DNA from: Paracoccaceae bacterium
GTDB lineage: Bacteria > Pseudomonadota > Alphaproteobacteria > Rhodobacterales > Rhodobacteraceae
Length of the DNA: 64,000 bases
Assembly (NCBI GenBank): GCA_033344815.1
Contig: JAWPMR010000001.1
Coordinates: forward strand, 544,136 to 608,135
Direction: 5' to 3'
Shown here piece by piece: positions 20,466 through 28,517 of this stretch. Position numbers and translations under genes: made by a program. The notes under the pieces were generated by a model. It searched no databases and was not told the origin of the DNA. It saw nothing but the letters and a program-made list of their open reading frames with translations. Numbering within the stretch: the first letter of the stretch is position 1; each line of letters starts with the position of its first letter.

Positions 20466-21349
20466 CTTCGGCTTCCCCCTGTGTTTGCACCTGTTGATTT
20501 TGGAACAGCCAACATCCAATCCTCACTCGGAACATCAGGAAAGCCTTGAAAATTCAGAAGGTTAAAAAATTTATTGCGGCAGGTAGCACTGCGTTTGTCA
20601 CAGCCAACGGTCAGGCGAACCAAGCTACCTGGCTCCAGGGGGCTTCGTATCGGCTCCCAAAGCTCAACGATACGCTGTGTACCCTCGAAACGGTCCTGTT
20701 TGACCATGCCCCATAACCCCGATGCGGAACCGGAAAGAACCTCCAGTCGTCCACGGGCAAACCAACTGGTTTCAAAAGTATCAAAAAAGCCCCATTTGAA
20801 TACTCGGGATTGCGACACTTCTTCGATTGCAAGTTCGATGGAGTACTGTGCTCCGGAAAGATCAACCTTGCAGGTGCTATCTCCCAAAACCGCCGTGCAT
20901 GGTTTTTGATATACCCTGCCCAAAGGACGGTTCAGGGCTTCGGTCAAACCTCGTAGCTCCGCCTGAAAACCGTTGTCCGCGCGGCGCAATTCGCCGATCG
21001 TACCGCGAAACTGCAGCCATCTCTGGCTTACGTCTTTCCAGTTCAGCAACCATGCTTCAACTTCTGCTTCATCAAACCGGCCCTGCTCGATCTCATCCTC
21101 GCGAATTGAAAGATCACTCAGCGCACCCAAGGCTTCAGTGTTGTCAACTGAAAGACCTGTGCTCTGGGCCAGAGACAACGCACTCAACCCAGTGTCCGCA
21201 CGAAACGTGATCCCGTCGAAACTGATTTCGCGATCATGATCTGTAAAGCCAAGCACGATACCGTCTTTTCTTTTGATCGCCCATGCATGCGCGACAGTGG
21301 TTAATCCACCTTCGAGGTGTGCTTGAAGACCCGCATCAATTTCCGACAT
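20462..21349 (-). CDS. GTA tail hub protein g13 (DUF2163 family)
   Basis: 295 residues. It matches the GTA g13 family (DUF2163 with the C-terminal phage BR0599-like part): N-terminal HAWAIKRKDGIVLGFTDHDR, mid LNRPLGRVYQKPCTAVLGD, and the Cys-containing C-terminal GCDKRSATCRNKFFNLLNF. In RcGTA it forms the hub at the base of the tail, between the distal tail protein g12 and the tip g15. The conserved cysteines near the C-terminus may bind a metal or an iron-sulfur cluster, as reported for related hubs. The start overlaps the g12 stop by one base (TGATG). Confidence 0.9.
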   Translation of the reverse strand: MSEIDAGLQAHLEGGLTTVAHAWAIKRKDGIVLGFTDHDREISFDGITFRADTGLSALSLAQSTGLSVDNTEALGALSDLSIREDEIEQGRFDEAEVEAWLLNWKDVSQRWLQFRGTIGELRRADNGFQAELRGLTEALNRPLGRVYQKPCTAVLGDSTCKVDLSGAQYSIELAIEEVSQSRVFKWGFFDTFETSWFARGRLEVLSGSASGLWGMVKQDRFEGTQRIVELWEPIRSPLEPGSLVRLTVGCDKRSATCRNKFFNLLNFQGFPDVPSEDWMLAVPKSTGANTGGSRR

Positions 21350-21981
21350 CAGATCCGTACCTCAACAATGGGGACATTCGGTACTTCACCCGCCTTAAAA
21401 CTCGCGATGCTTGTTTGAATTCGGTCCGTATCAAAGCGAACTGGAACGTCAAACTCAAATCCGGCTGTAACCTCGGCACCGGTTGGAGGCGCCTGTTGAA
21501 GCGTGACCAAACCACTACTTGCATCCACTGAATAGTCCGTCCCAACCGTCAACTCACTCCCGGCAACACCAACGCGCACCGACCCCTCCACCGGCTTGCC
21601 GATAGGGCGCGAGTAATCATACGCTCCGGATTGATAGGTTTTGATAAGCGGAAATTCGAGCCGCACGCCATCACCAGTTCCCAATGCCTGATCAAAGGCG
21701 GAAACATCCTGCGAAGGTTTGGCAGATCGATAATCCGACCAGTCCTTCCATCTAAAGGCGAACAGCTGGCCAAAACGCGCTTCAAAAAAGGAAATCAGCG
21801 TCTCGATGTCATCCAATGACCTCATGCCCATTCCCGCGTCATAGCGCCTACGCGAATGCGCCCAGGGAGAGTTACGCTCTTCATAACCGTTGCTGATTGT
21901 CACAACATCGGTGCGTCGCTCGGGACCACCGACCGAGCCAAAGCTCAACGTGGCTGGAAATCTGACTTCATGGAATTGCAT
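21349..21981 (-). CDS. GTA distal tail protein g12 (DUF2460 family)
   Basis: 210 residues, a typical DUF2460/TIGR02217 protein. It begins MQFHEVRFPATLSFGSVGG, has the block RRTDVVTISNGYEERN, and carries GQLFAFRWKDWSDYRS in the centre. It forms the ring joining the tail tube to the hub. It lies 18 bases after g11 and overlaps g13, as in other GTA clusters. Confidence 0.92.
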   Translation of the reverse strand: MQFHEVRFPATLSFGSVGGPERRTDVVTISNGYEERNSPWAHSRRRYDAGMGMRSLDDIETLISFFEARFGQLFAFRWKDWSDYRSAKPSQDVSAFDQALGTGDGVRLEFPLIKTYQSGAYDYSRPIGKPVEGSVRVGVAGSELTVGTDYSVDASSGLVTLQQAPPTGAEVTAGFEFDVPVRFDTDRIQTSIASFKAGEVPNVPIVEVRI

Positions 21982-21999
21982 CTCTCTGCTCCCCTCAAT

Positions 22000-22665
22000 T
22001 TAGCGATTACGTTGACCACGTCCCAAGGCACGCGACATCTGGGCTGCGATCTGACCTTGGCTGCGTTGGAAGCCTTGAACGTCCGGCGTGGTAATATTCA
22101 TCACAACAGTGCCACCCCCACCACCAGCGCCACGCACGCCAAGCTTGCCGTCGGGGCCGCGCGCAAGCGGCATGATGGCCTCAGGCCCCGCCTCTCCCAT
22201 CACGCCCATGCCGCCGCGCATTCCGAACGGCGTAGCACCACTTACAATCCCGCCGGTCGCAAAGGGCATTACGCGCCCCTGACTGAACGGTGCACCGTCG
22301 GCAAAGGGCAGAATATTGCCAACCAACCCATCGACGCCTTGAGCCAGCAATCCACCCACATGGCTGGTGACGGGGCTTATTGCCGCGTTGTATGCGGTGT
22401 TGGCGAGGCTTTCAGTCAAGGTCGTCAACGCGTCTGAGAGGTTCAACCCATCAAAGACGACGCCGTCAAAAGCGCGACGCAACCCTTTGCTCAGACCACG
22501 CTCAAGAACCGCAATATCCCTGCCGGTTGCTTCAAGCGAGGTTTTCATACGCCTCAGCTCACTATCAAAACCGGTCACCAAAACGCTTGTCTGCGAAAGA
22601 GTGTCGTTCAGATCATCGGCGCGCTGTTCAAAATCGTCAAAGCCATCATCCATCATCGCCCTCAT
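22000..22665 (-). CDS. GTA tape measure protein g11
   Basis: 221 residues, short for a tape measure protein but the usual size for GTAs, which have short tails. N-terminal helices (about 5-60) are followed by a hydrophobic helical segment, then the conserved Gly-rich block MPFATGGIVSGATPF with MGEAGPEAIMPLARGPDGKLG. Length should set the tail length. The first ATG overlaps g10.1; internal ATGs at 22656 and 22653 are equally possible starts. Confidence 0.9.
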   Translation of the reverse strand: MRAMMDDGFDDFEQRADDLNDTLSQTSVLVTGFDSELRRMKTSLEATGRDIAVLERGLSKGLRRAFDGVVFDGLNLSDALTTLTESLANTAYNAAISPVTSHVGGLLAQGVDGLVGNILPFADGAPFSQGRVMPFATGGIVSGATPFGMRGGMGVMGEAGPEAIMPLARGPDGKLGVRGAGGGGGTVVMNITTPDVQGFQRSQGQIAAQMSRALGRGQRNR

Positions 22666-22855
22666 CCTTACTTTCTTTGTCCGGGTAGACCGCCATCAAT
22701 GCATCAAGACCGGTACTCAGCAGCGGTCCTGTCTTTCCGGGTTCGTCCAGCATCAATTGGAACTCTGCTGGCGTCAGCGCCCAGAACGCTTCTGGGGACA
22801 ATCGCAAGCCTCGCAGCCCAACTTTCATCAAAGCTGGCCAATCCAGCGTGCTCAT
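22646..22855 (-). CDS. GTA small protein g10.1 (phage tail assembly chaperone-like)
   Basis: 69 residues, starting inside the g10 stop (ATGA overlap). The core GLRGLRLSPEAFWALTPAEF is the signature of the small tail assembly chaperone family found between g10 and g11 in GTA clusters. It probably helps fold or load the tape measure during tail assembly and is not expected in the finished particle. Confidence 0.88.
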   Translation of the reverse strand: MSTLDWPALMKVGLRGLRLSPEAFWALTPAEFQLMLDEPGKTGPLLSTGLDALMAVYPDKESKDEGDDG

Positions 22856-23169
22856 GCCTCAGCGACCGTAAACGCCCGCGTCAGCAATTCAGCTGCCGCA
22901 CGTGCAGCGGCGATTGGACCACCTGCAATTTCTGCGTGAAAAAGCTGTTCGTCAGTAACATCGCATTTTCCACCTCTGAGGCCTGCCCGCAGCAACGCCA
23001 GCACGTCCTGACTGGTAAATGTGGCGCTCTCAAAACGCTCAACCATTGCCATCAGCGAACCCGTTTTCAATTCGGCTTCCAACTCGGCCAAGGCGCCAAG
23101 CGTCAAACGCATCACGTGGGTTTCCCCGTTAATGCCCAAGGCCACATCGCCCCTCCAGGGATTAGCCAT
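22852..23169 (-). CDS. GTA protein g10 (tail assembly chaperone-like, GTA-gp10 family)
   Basis: 105 residues. It starts MANPWRGDVALGINGETHV and continues MRLTLGALAELEAEL, the GTA-gp10 family pattern. It follows the tail tube gene by 2 bases and overlaps g10.1, the position held in phages by the tail assembly chaperone pair. The function is inferred from position and family. Confidence 0.88.
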   Translation of the reverse strand: MANPWRGDVALGINGETHVMRLTLGALAELEAELKTGSLMAMVERFESATFTSQDVLALLRAGLRGGKCDVTDEQLFHAEIAGGPIAAARAAAELLTRAFTVAEA

Positions 23170-23171
23170 AA

Positions 23172-23585
23172 TCAGATCGCCGTGAACGTCAGCGAACCGG
23201 CACTGGCCAGGGACAGCTCATAGGTTGCTTCGCCATTGTGGCTGCCACCGTATTCAATCGACGTTACCTGAAACGGGCCTTCGACAATCCCAAAATCCGG
23301 GATCACCACCTGGAAACCCGGCGCTTCACCATCAAAAAACAACTGCCGCGCTCGCTCATCCGTGTCAGCGTCGCGGAACACACCGGATCCGCTGATCGAA
23401 ACCGACCGCACACCCGCCCCGGACAGCAATTCGCGCCACCCCCCCTTGCTCTCCAGACTGGTGACATCGATTGTCTCCGCATTGAAGCTGACCCGCGTCG
23501 CACGCAACCCCGCCAAAGTGGTAAACTGGCCGTCGGCCGCCATATCGACCTTGATCAAGAGGTCTTTTCCGTTCTGAGCACCCAT
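23172..23585 (-). CDS. GTA major tail (tube) protein g9
   Basis: 137 residues. It begins MGAQNGKDLLIKVDMAADG and has the SFNAETIDVTSLESKGGWREL core of the TP901-1-like tail-tube family. It forms the hexameric rings of the GTA tail through which DNA passes. An AGGAG ribosome site precedes the ATG, consistent with a highly made structural protein. Confidence 0.92.
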   Translation of the reverse strand: MGAQNGKDLLIKVDMAADGQFTTLAGLRATRVSFNAETIDVTSLESKGGWRELLSGAGVRSVSISGSGVFRDADTDERARQLFFDGEAPGFQVVIPDFGIVEGPFQVTSIEYGGSHNGEATYELSLASAGSLTFTAI

Positions 23586-23613
23586 GGGTTATCTCCTGTT
23601 TGAAATCAAAAGG

Positions 23614-24024
23614 TTATTCATCTTCGACACGGGCGCGAAACCGCATCCGAATTTCTCGGACAGCGTTTTTGTCAACGCGTCGCGCTTCCGCGCGCTGAAA
23701 CCGCAGGTAAACCAGACGACCCCTGCTTAGTGAAAGATCCGCATCCTGCAGAGCATCCGATACCGCCGTGGCAACTGCCTTGGCACCGGAGAAGCCTGGC
23801 TGAGAAGTGAACACCGAAATATCGAGGGTATGCAGAGCACCATTCCCGGTCTGATCGGATGCGTCACGCACCTGCTCGCCGCCCAGTCTGACATAGGTAT
23901 CCGGCAGATTTCCCGTTGGTACCGCGTCGTAAACATCGGTTCCAACGAGCGCGGACAGCGTCGCATCCGTGACGAGAGCATCATAAATCGCGGTCTGCAA
24001 TACACCTGAAAGAGCGTAGCTCAT
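23614..24024 (-). CDS. GTA tail terminator protein g8 (DUF3168)
   Basis: 136 residues of the DUF3168 family: MSYALSGVLQTAIYDALV at the start, VYDAVPTGNLPDTYVRLG in the middle and VREIRMRFRARVE at the end. It caps the tail tube at the head side. It overlaps the g7 stop by ATGA, so the neck proteins are made in step. Confidence 0.9.
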   Translation of the reverse strand: MSYALSGVLQTAIYDALVTDATLSALVGTDVYDAVPTGNLPDTYVRLGGEQVRDASDQTGNGALHTLDISVFTSQPGFSGAKAVATAVSDALQDADLSLSRGRLVYLRFQRAEARRVDKNAVREIRMRFRARVEDE

Positions 24025-24359
24025 ACTGCTGTCTCCTGTGTTGCAAAGCAGGTGATATAGCGCCCATCGGCATCATCTTCGGCAACCGCCTGGATCATGA
24101 AAAACCGTTCGCCATCGCGAAACCGCTGTTCTGGTTTGGGTCGGTTCGGTGCTCCGTCGGGCGCGCCGCGCACGATAATCCGGTAACTCACAGCCGAAAT
24201 CGAAGCGCCAGATTGCGCCGTCTCGCGACCGGAACGCGCTACAACCTGCGCCCAAAGCGTTCCAAGAGCCTGCCAGGTTTCAACGAAACCTCCGGAACCA
24301 TCAGGGGCCATTTGCGGATCTTCGAGGATCAGCTTTCGGTTCAGGCGCGGAGCTTTCAT
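24021..24359 (-). CDS. GTA head closure (stopper) protein g7
   Basis: 112 residues of the phage head-tail adaptor family. The pattern PDGSGGFVETWQALGTLWA, then ARSGRETAQSGA and the end SYRIIVRGAP, with FMIQAVAEDDADGRYITC, is typical. It closes the head below the adaptor g6. It is coupled to g6 and g8 by 4-base overlaps on both sides. Confidence 0.9.
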   Translation of the reverse strand: MKAPRLNRKLILEDPQMAPDGSGGFVETWQALGTLWAQVVARSGRETAQSGASISAVSYRIIVRGAPDGAPNRPKPEQRFRDGERFFMIQAVAEDDADGRYITCFATQETAV

Positions 24360-24955
24360 CGCCGTGCTCCCGATCCCAACCGCATAACCTTGTAGCGCTC
24401 TATCAGGCTGGACACGCCAAATGGCATGCAGCCTTCGCTGAGAGATGTTTCATGACGGTACTCGTAGTAATGCGAGGCCAAGAGCAAGACAGCTTGGCGC
24501 AAGTCCACGGGCAAATCACTCCACACCGTGCCATATCCTGCCTCAAACTCCAGAACCGCTGACCCACCTTGCGGGATTGCGGGCAAACTGGCACCAACGG
24601 ACCGCATCCGTGGGTGTTGACTGTCGCGCTCCAACCAATAGTACCCGGATGGGATTTCTGCTTCGCTGCCATCGCGCGCAACCATCGCCACCCGTGTCAA
24701 GCTCGCAACCGGTGCCACAGGCAAGACCTGTGCGTCCCGGTCACGCCAGAACGTCAGGGACCAGCTAAAAGGTCGGCTCAACAATATCTTACCTGTGCGT
24801 GCCTCGACGGCGGCCATCGCGGCGCGTAAAAACCCACTCAGAACTTCGTCCTGCGTGCTATCTTGACCAAAGCTGGTGCCAAGCCGCAGATGTGCTTTGA
24901 ATTCATCGACTGGAAGTGCAGCATCCGGCACCGTCGTCTCTTCGATCAACATCAT
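24356..24955 (-). CDS. GTA head-tail connector (adaptor) protein g6
   Basis: 199 residues of the phage gp6-like/phiE125 gp8 head-tail connector family. It begins MMLIEETTVPDAALPVDEFKAHLRLG, and its later LPVDLRQAVLLLASHYYEYR and GVSSLIERYKVMRLG are typical. It forms the ring under the portal. It follows the capsid gene after a 160-base gap that contains a strong hairpin. Confidence 0.9.
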   Translation of the reverse strand: MMLIEETTVPDAALPVDEFKAHLRLGTSFGQDSTQDEVLSGFLRAAMAAVEARTGKILLSRPFSWSLTFWRDRDAQVLPVAPVASLTRVAMVARDGSEAEIPSGYYWLERDSQHPRMRSVGASLPAIPQGGSAVLEFEAGYGTVWSDLPVDLRQAVLLLASHYYEYRHETSLSEGCMPFGVSSLIERYKVMRLGSGARR

Positions 24956-25069
24956 GGAATGTCTCCAATTACTTGCTCCCGATCACTAAGGATCCGGGCG
25001 CGTACCCATCTGCATTGCTCGGTCGGAGGGGAGCAGCTAGACAACACATATGTTCCGGCACGCACCCGG

Positions 25070-25105
25070 ACCGAAGCACGGGGAGTTTCCCCGGCTCCGG
25101 CTTCG
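25070..25105 (-). promoter_or_regulatory. Strong intergenic hairpin just after the capsid gene
   Basis: Outer arms CCGAAGC/GCTTCGG enclose inner arms CGGGGA/TCCCCG with an asymmetric bulge, within 50 bases of the capsid stop. There is no following T-run on the minus strand, so it is unlikely to be a full terminator. It may act as an mRNA 3' stabiliser or partial stop that keeps capsid message more abundant than downstream genes. Confidence 0.5.
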
Positions 25106-25115
25106 GCACTCCGGT

Positions 25116-26294
25116 TTAGGAGGTGCCGAATTTCAGCAGCTTGATCGCGGAAAAATCGCTGACATCCCCACCAACGCGCTTTGTGGCATAGAAAAGCACA
25201 TGTGGCTTGGCACTGAAGGGATCACGCAGAACGCGCAAGTCAGGGCGCTCGGCAATTGTGTAACCGTTAGCAAAGTCGCCAAAGGCAATAGCCATCGCGT
25301 TGTTGGACGCGTCCGGCATGTCTTCAGCAATCAGCACCGGATACCCCATCAAACGTGCAGGCTCTGCGGCGGCCAGACCATCAGACCACAAGAACCGACC
25401 ATCGTTGTCTTTGAGTTTGCGCACAAGGCCAGCAGTTTTTGAATTCATCACAAACGTTGCGTTGGCACGGTATTCAGCACCCAGCGCGTAGACCAAATCA
25501 ATGATGGAATCCGCCGATACGTCACCACCCTGTCCGGTTGGGATGTACCCCAAGTTGCCCCATGCCCAGACATCGTTGTCTACAGCCGTATGGGTCAGGA
25601 AGCCTTTGGGCTTGTCTGCACCATCGCCGGTTACGAATGCAGCTGCCTCGGCACGCGCAAATTTATCCGCGATACGGCTGGCCAACCAGGATTCAATGTC
25701 GAATGCGCTGTCATCCAGCAGACGCTGGGACGCCTTGGGCAAAGCGCTCAATTCGTGTAGCGGAATAGTGATACGGTCGAGTTGGGGCGTATCACTTTCT
25801 ACGGAGGACGCTGTCTCGGAGGCCCAGCCAGCACCGACGTCGGTGTGATCCACCAGCACGTCATAGGAGGTGGCTTCAACATTGACTACAGCTGCAATGG
25901 ATCTGATCGACGCGGTTGCGTTCAGAACCGATTTCACCGACTCCGAAGTCTGGGGGTCCACAAGGTAACCACCATCCGAATTCACGGCCGAGGACAGTGA
26001 TTTCACGTCCATTTCCAGGCCACGCAGGCCATCATCATCACCCGAACGCAGGTAGGCGTTAAACGCTTTCTGATGCGGTGCGCCAGCATCAATGGCGCCA
26101 CCAAGAGGGCTACGTTGGGGGGTGTGTGTTTTGCGGTCCAGCATGCTCAGTCGCTCTTCTGTTTGTTGAAGTTTGGTCTCAATATCGGTTTGGAAACTCT
26201 TGAAATCATTTACAAAGCCGGTTACGGCCTGTCTGACGTCCTCGGCAGGGGACAAACCTTCCCCGCCCGCCGCCTTTGCTTCGGTCTTGCTCAT
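25116..26294 (-). CDS. GTA major capsid protein g5 (HK97 family)
   Basis: 392 residues. An N-terminal helical delta/scaffold-like domain (about 1-95, with the coiled-coil part FVNDFKSFQTDIETKLQQTE) is followed by the HK97-fold shell domain: NAYLRSGDD, LSSAVNSDGGYLVDPQ, and the C-terminal segment FAKPHVLFYATKRVGGDV-like (read here as SAKPHVLFYATKRVGG). The scaffold part should be removed by the protease g4. It forms the GTA head that packs a few kilobases of host DNA. Confidence 0.95.
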   Translation of the reverse strand: MSKTEAKAAGGEGLSPAEDVRQAVTGFVNDFKSFQTDIETKLQQTEERLSMLDRKTHTPQRSPLGGAIDAGAPHQKAFNAYLRSGDDDGLRGLEMDVKSLSSAVNSDGGYLVDPQTSESVKSVLNATASIRSIAAVVNVEATSYDVLVDHTDVGAGWASETASSVESDTPQLDRITIPLHELSALPKASQRLLDDSAFDIESWLASRIADKFARAEAAAFVTGDGADKPKGFLTHTAVDNDVWAWGNLGYIPTGQGGDVSADSIIDLVYALGAEYRANATFVMNSKTAGLVRKLKDNDGRFLWSDGLAAAEPARLMGYPVLIAEDMPDASNNAMAIAFGDFANGYTIAERPDLRVLRDPFSAKPHVLFYATKRVGGDVSDFSAIKLLKFGTS

Positions 26295-26361
26295 TGGCAG
26301 ATCCTCAATGGTGTAGTGTTAAAGCCGCAGGTCCCCCCACGGCCGGGACGAAAGGGGCGCG

Positions 26362-26919
26362 TTAGCGGCGCGCCAGATCAGCGCGCGCGCCTGCAAAGAC
26401 CGCGGCCATGTCACGCAGGGAACGATCAAATTCGGTGTCCTCCGATTTGCCCGCAACCCGCGCACTGGGAAGCATGGGGAAGGTCACCAGCGACACTTCC
26501 CAAAGCTCCAGTTCCTTCAAGAGCCGCTGGCCCTTGGTGTTCTTGATGGCTTTCTTGGTGCGATATCCGATGGATAATCCATCGATCGCGCCTGCCTCAA
26601 TCAACGCGGCGGCCTCGCGGCCTTTGGCAACGCTCTCCAGCAACCGCCCCTTGACCCAAAGCCCGCGCACATCTTCGCGCACCTCATCCCAAATTCCGAT
26701 TGGTTGGGTTGGATCATGTTGCCACAGCATTTTGACTTTGGTGCCTTTGGTTGTCAGGGCTGCCAAAGATGCCGCATAGGCTCCCGCCTCAACCACATCA
26801 TTGCCCTGATCCACGGCACCAAACAGACTTGCATAGCCGCTGATCACGCAACCGTCTTCCACTTCCAGCGCATCACCAAAACGGGCAAATTTACGCTCCA
26901 GCCTGGCATCGATATCCAT
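26362..26919 (-). CDS. GTA prohead protease g4 (HK97 family)
   Basis: 185 residues from the ATG at 26919, chosen because AGGAG lies 7 bases upstream. The longer frame up to 27033 would run into g3.5. Family features are GYASLFGAVDQGNDVV, the catalytic His in LWQHDPTQPIGIW, the Ser in GLSIGYRTKKA, and ELWEVSLVTFPMLPSA. It should trim the capsid N-terminal domain during head maturation. It lies between g3.5 and the capsid gene, the standard order. Confidence 0.92.
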   Translation of the reverse strand: MDIDARLERKFARFGDALEVEDGCVISGYASLFGAVDQGNDVVEAGAYAASLAALTTKGTKVKMLWQHDPTQPIGIWDEVREDVRGLWVKGRLLESVAKGREAAALIEAGAIDGLSIGYRTKKAIKNTKGQRLLKELELWEVSLVTFPMLPSARVAGKSEDTEFDRSLRDMAAVFAGARADLARR

Positions 26920-26957
26920 GGCCTCACTCCTCATGATAACTTTCTTCGCCGTCCCGT

Positions 26958-27185
26958 TCATGGCACGGCAACCAAAACCGATTGCAACGCTTGACCGAGA
27001 AACATCGCGACAATTCCATAGACCGTCAGCCACAGCCTTTTCTCGAGTCGTTCCATCATTTCCTCGACCCGGTCCAAGCGCCGGATCAGATTGTCATGTT
27101 GAATCTCGGCGACACGCTCATGCGCCTGCAGCTTCAAACCTGGCGCGCATTGAAATCTTTCAAAATCCGCATCACTCATCCGCAC
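26958..27185 (-). CDS. GTA small protein g3.5
   Basis: 75 residues. A charged, partly coiled-coil part (about 20-50, VAEIQHDNLIRRLDRVEEM) is followed by one C-terminal membrane segment (about 52-72). A short protein of this shape lies between portal and protease in many GTA clusters. The start overlaps the end of g3. Function unknown; the membrane segment is unusual among GTA head genes. Confidence 0.75.
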   Translation of the reverse strand: MRMSDADFERFQCAPGLKLQAHERVAEIQHDNLIRRLDRVEEMMERLEKRLWLTVYGIVAMFLGQALQSVLVAVP

Positions 27186-28350
27186 TCACCGTTGGCAATC
27201 CCAGTAGCGACCGCTTTTCCGCCTGACTAAGGAAGTCCGCCTGCGCGACCCGGCTCCATTGCGCATCGCGCTCCGCGGCAAGTGCAGGCACCTGATCCAA
27301 ATCGGGTTTCAATACGAGTTGCTCGCCTGTGTAGGCTGCGATCCAGTTCGCGATCGCCGCGGTGACACGCGTTGCCAGCGGCAAAACTGTCAGGCGATAG
27401 AACGCCCGGTGTGCCTCTTGATAGTTCGCGTATGTTGCATCTCCCTGAATGCCCAAGAGCATCGGCGGCACCCCAAAGGCCAGAGCGATCTCGCGCGCTG
27501 CGGCTTCCTTGGTTTTCTGAAACTCCATGTCCGAGGGGGAAAAGCCCATCGGCTTCCAATCCAATCCGCCCTCAAGCAGCATTGGGCGACCTGCGTTGCG
27601 CGCGCCCTGATGGTGGCTTTCCATTTCGCTGACCAGACGGTCATATTGATCATTGGCCATTGTGCCTTGCCCTTCAGCCCCCCGGTAAACGATCGCACCC
27701 GATGGGCGTGCGGCGTTGTCCAGTAAGGATTTCGACCAGCGACTGGCGGAATTATGCACATCCACTGCCATCGCCGCTGCCTGCATCGGGGTGAAACCAT
27801 AGTGGTCATCCTGAGGATGGAAGCTTTTGATATGGCAAATGGGCACCTGCGTAGCCGTGGCATCAAACCGGTGTTTGCGCCCGCCAACGGCATATTCGTA
27901 AGCGATGGGCCAACCATCATTGCCTGGCACAACGCTCATACGATCAGAGCGCAAGACATGCAGCTCGATAGGCAGAGCGCTCTCATCTGCAACCGCCTCG
28001 ACATAGCCATTCCCAGTCAGCAGCAACTGCGCGTACAGCGCCTCAAGCAGTTCCGCGCGGCCCTGCATCGGGTTTGGACGCGATACGAGATCAATGATCG
28101 GATGGGCGTCATAGCGCTGTTCGTTGTCCTGCAGGACCAAAGGCAGGGCTGCCGCTGCTTCTGCAATCAGCTTGACTGACCGAAACCCGACAGGGTTGCC
28201 TGAAAATCCGGTGCGGGTCAGTGACACCGCGTCCCGCGGGCTCCATGCGACGCGCCCAGAGGTTTGATAGGCCACGACAGGCCCGGTGGCACTCGCTTTC
28301 TGCTCAAGCACCTCCGGTGGCGTGCCGCGCTTTAGAAAGTCAAAAACCAT
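27172..28350 (-). CDS. GTA portal protein g3 (HK97 family)
   Basis: 392 residues with the phage portal signature: GNPVGFRSVKLIAEAAAALP, RPNPMQGRAELLEALYAQL, NGYVEAVAD, IKSFHPQDDHYGFTPMQAA and ALAFGVPPMLLGIQGDATYA. It makes the DNA entry ring at one head vertex and docks the terminase g2. A 167-base gap separates it from g2 and contains a copy of the palindrome also found upstream of g1, so it may have its own control point. Confidence 0.94.
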   Translation of the reverse strand: MVFDFLKRGTPPEVLEQKASATGPVVAYQTSGRVAWSPRDAVSLTRTGFSGNPVGFRSVKLIAEAAAALPLVLQDNEQRYDAHPIIDLVSRPNPMQGRAELLEALYAQLLLTGNGYVEAVADESALPIELHVLRSDRMSVVPGNDGWPIAYEYAVGGRKHRFDATATQVPICHIKSFHPQDDHYGFTPMQAAAMAVDVHNSASRWSKSLLDNAARPSGAIVYRGAEGQGTMANDQYDRLVSEMESHHQGARNAGRPMLLEGGLDWKPMGFSPSDMEFQKTKEAAAREIALAFGVPPMLLGIQGDATYANYQEAHRAFYRLTVLPLATRVTAAIANWIAAYTGEQLVLKPDLDQVPALAAERDAQWSRVAQADFLSQAEKRSLLGLPTVSADE

Positions 28351-28468
28351 GTCGTTTGCTCCTCATGTGGTCGCTCGCATACCAAATACACCTGCGCCAG
28401 GTTTCACAGCGCAGGGCTGATCTTGCAGCCACGAATATGTCTGATTAGGATTTCAAAGATGCGAAGCT

Positions 28469-28486
28469 ACCGTACGGTGCTCTTAA
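28469..28486. promoter_or_regulatory. Palindromic operator-like site upstream of g3 (copy 2)
   Basis: ACCGTACGGTGC, then two bases, then TTAA. The same 12-mer, same spacing and same TTAA occur at 30306-30323 upstream of g1. I found no third full copy. A shared regulator of GTA transcription is inferred. Confidence 0.55.
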
Positions 28487-28517
28487 GCCCTTTGATTACG
28501 TCAAAAACGCGCGCTGG

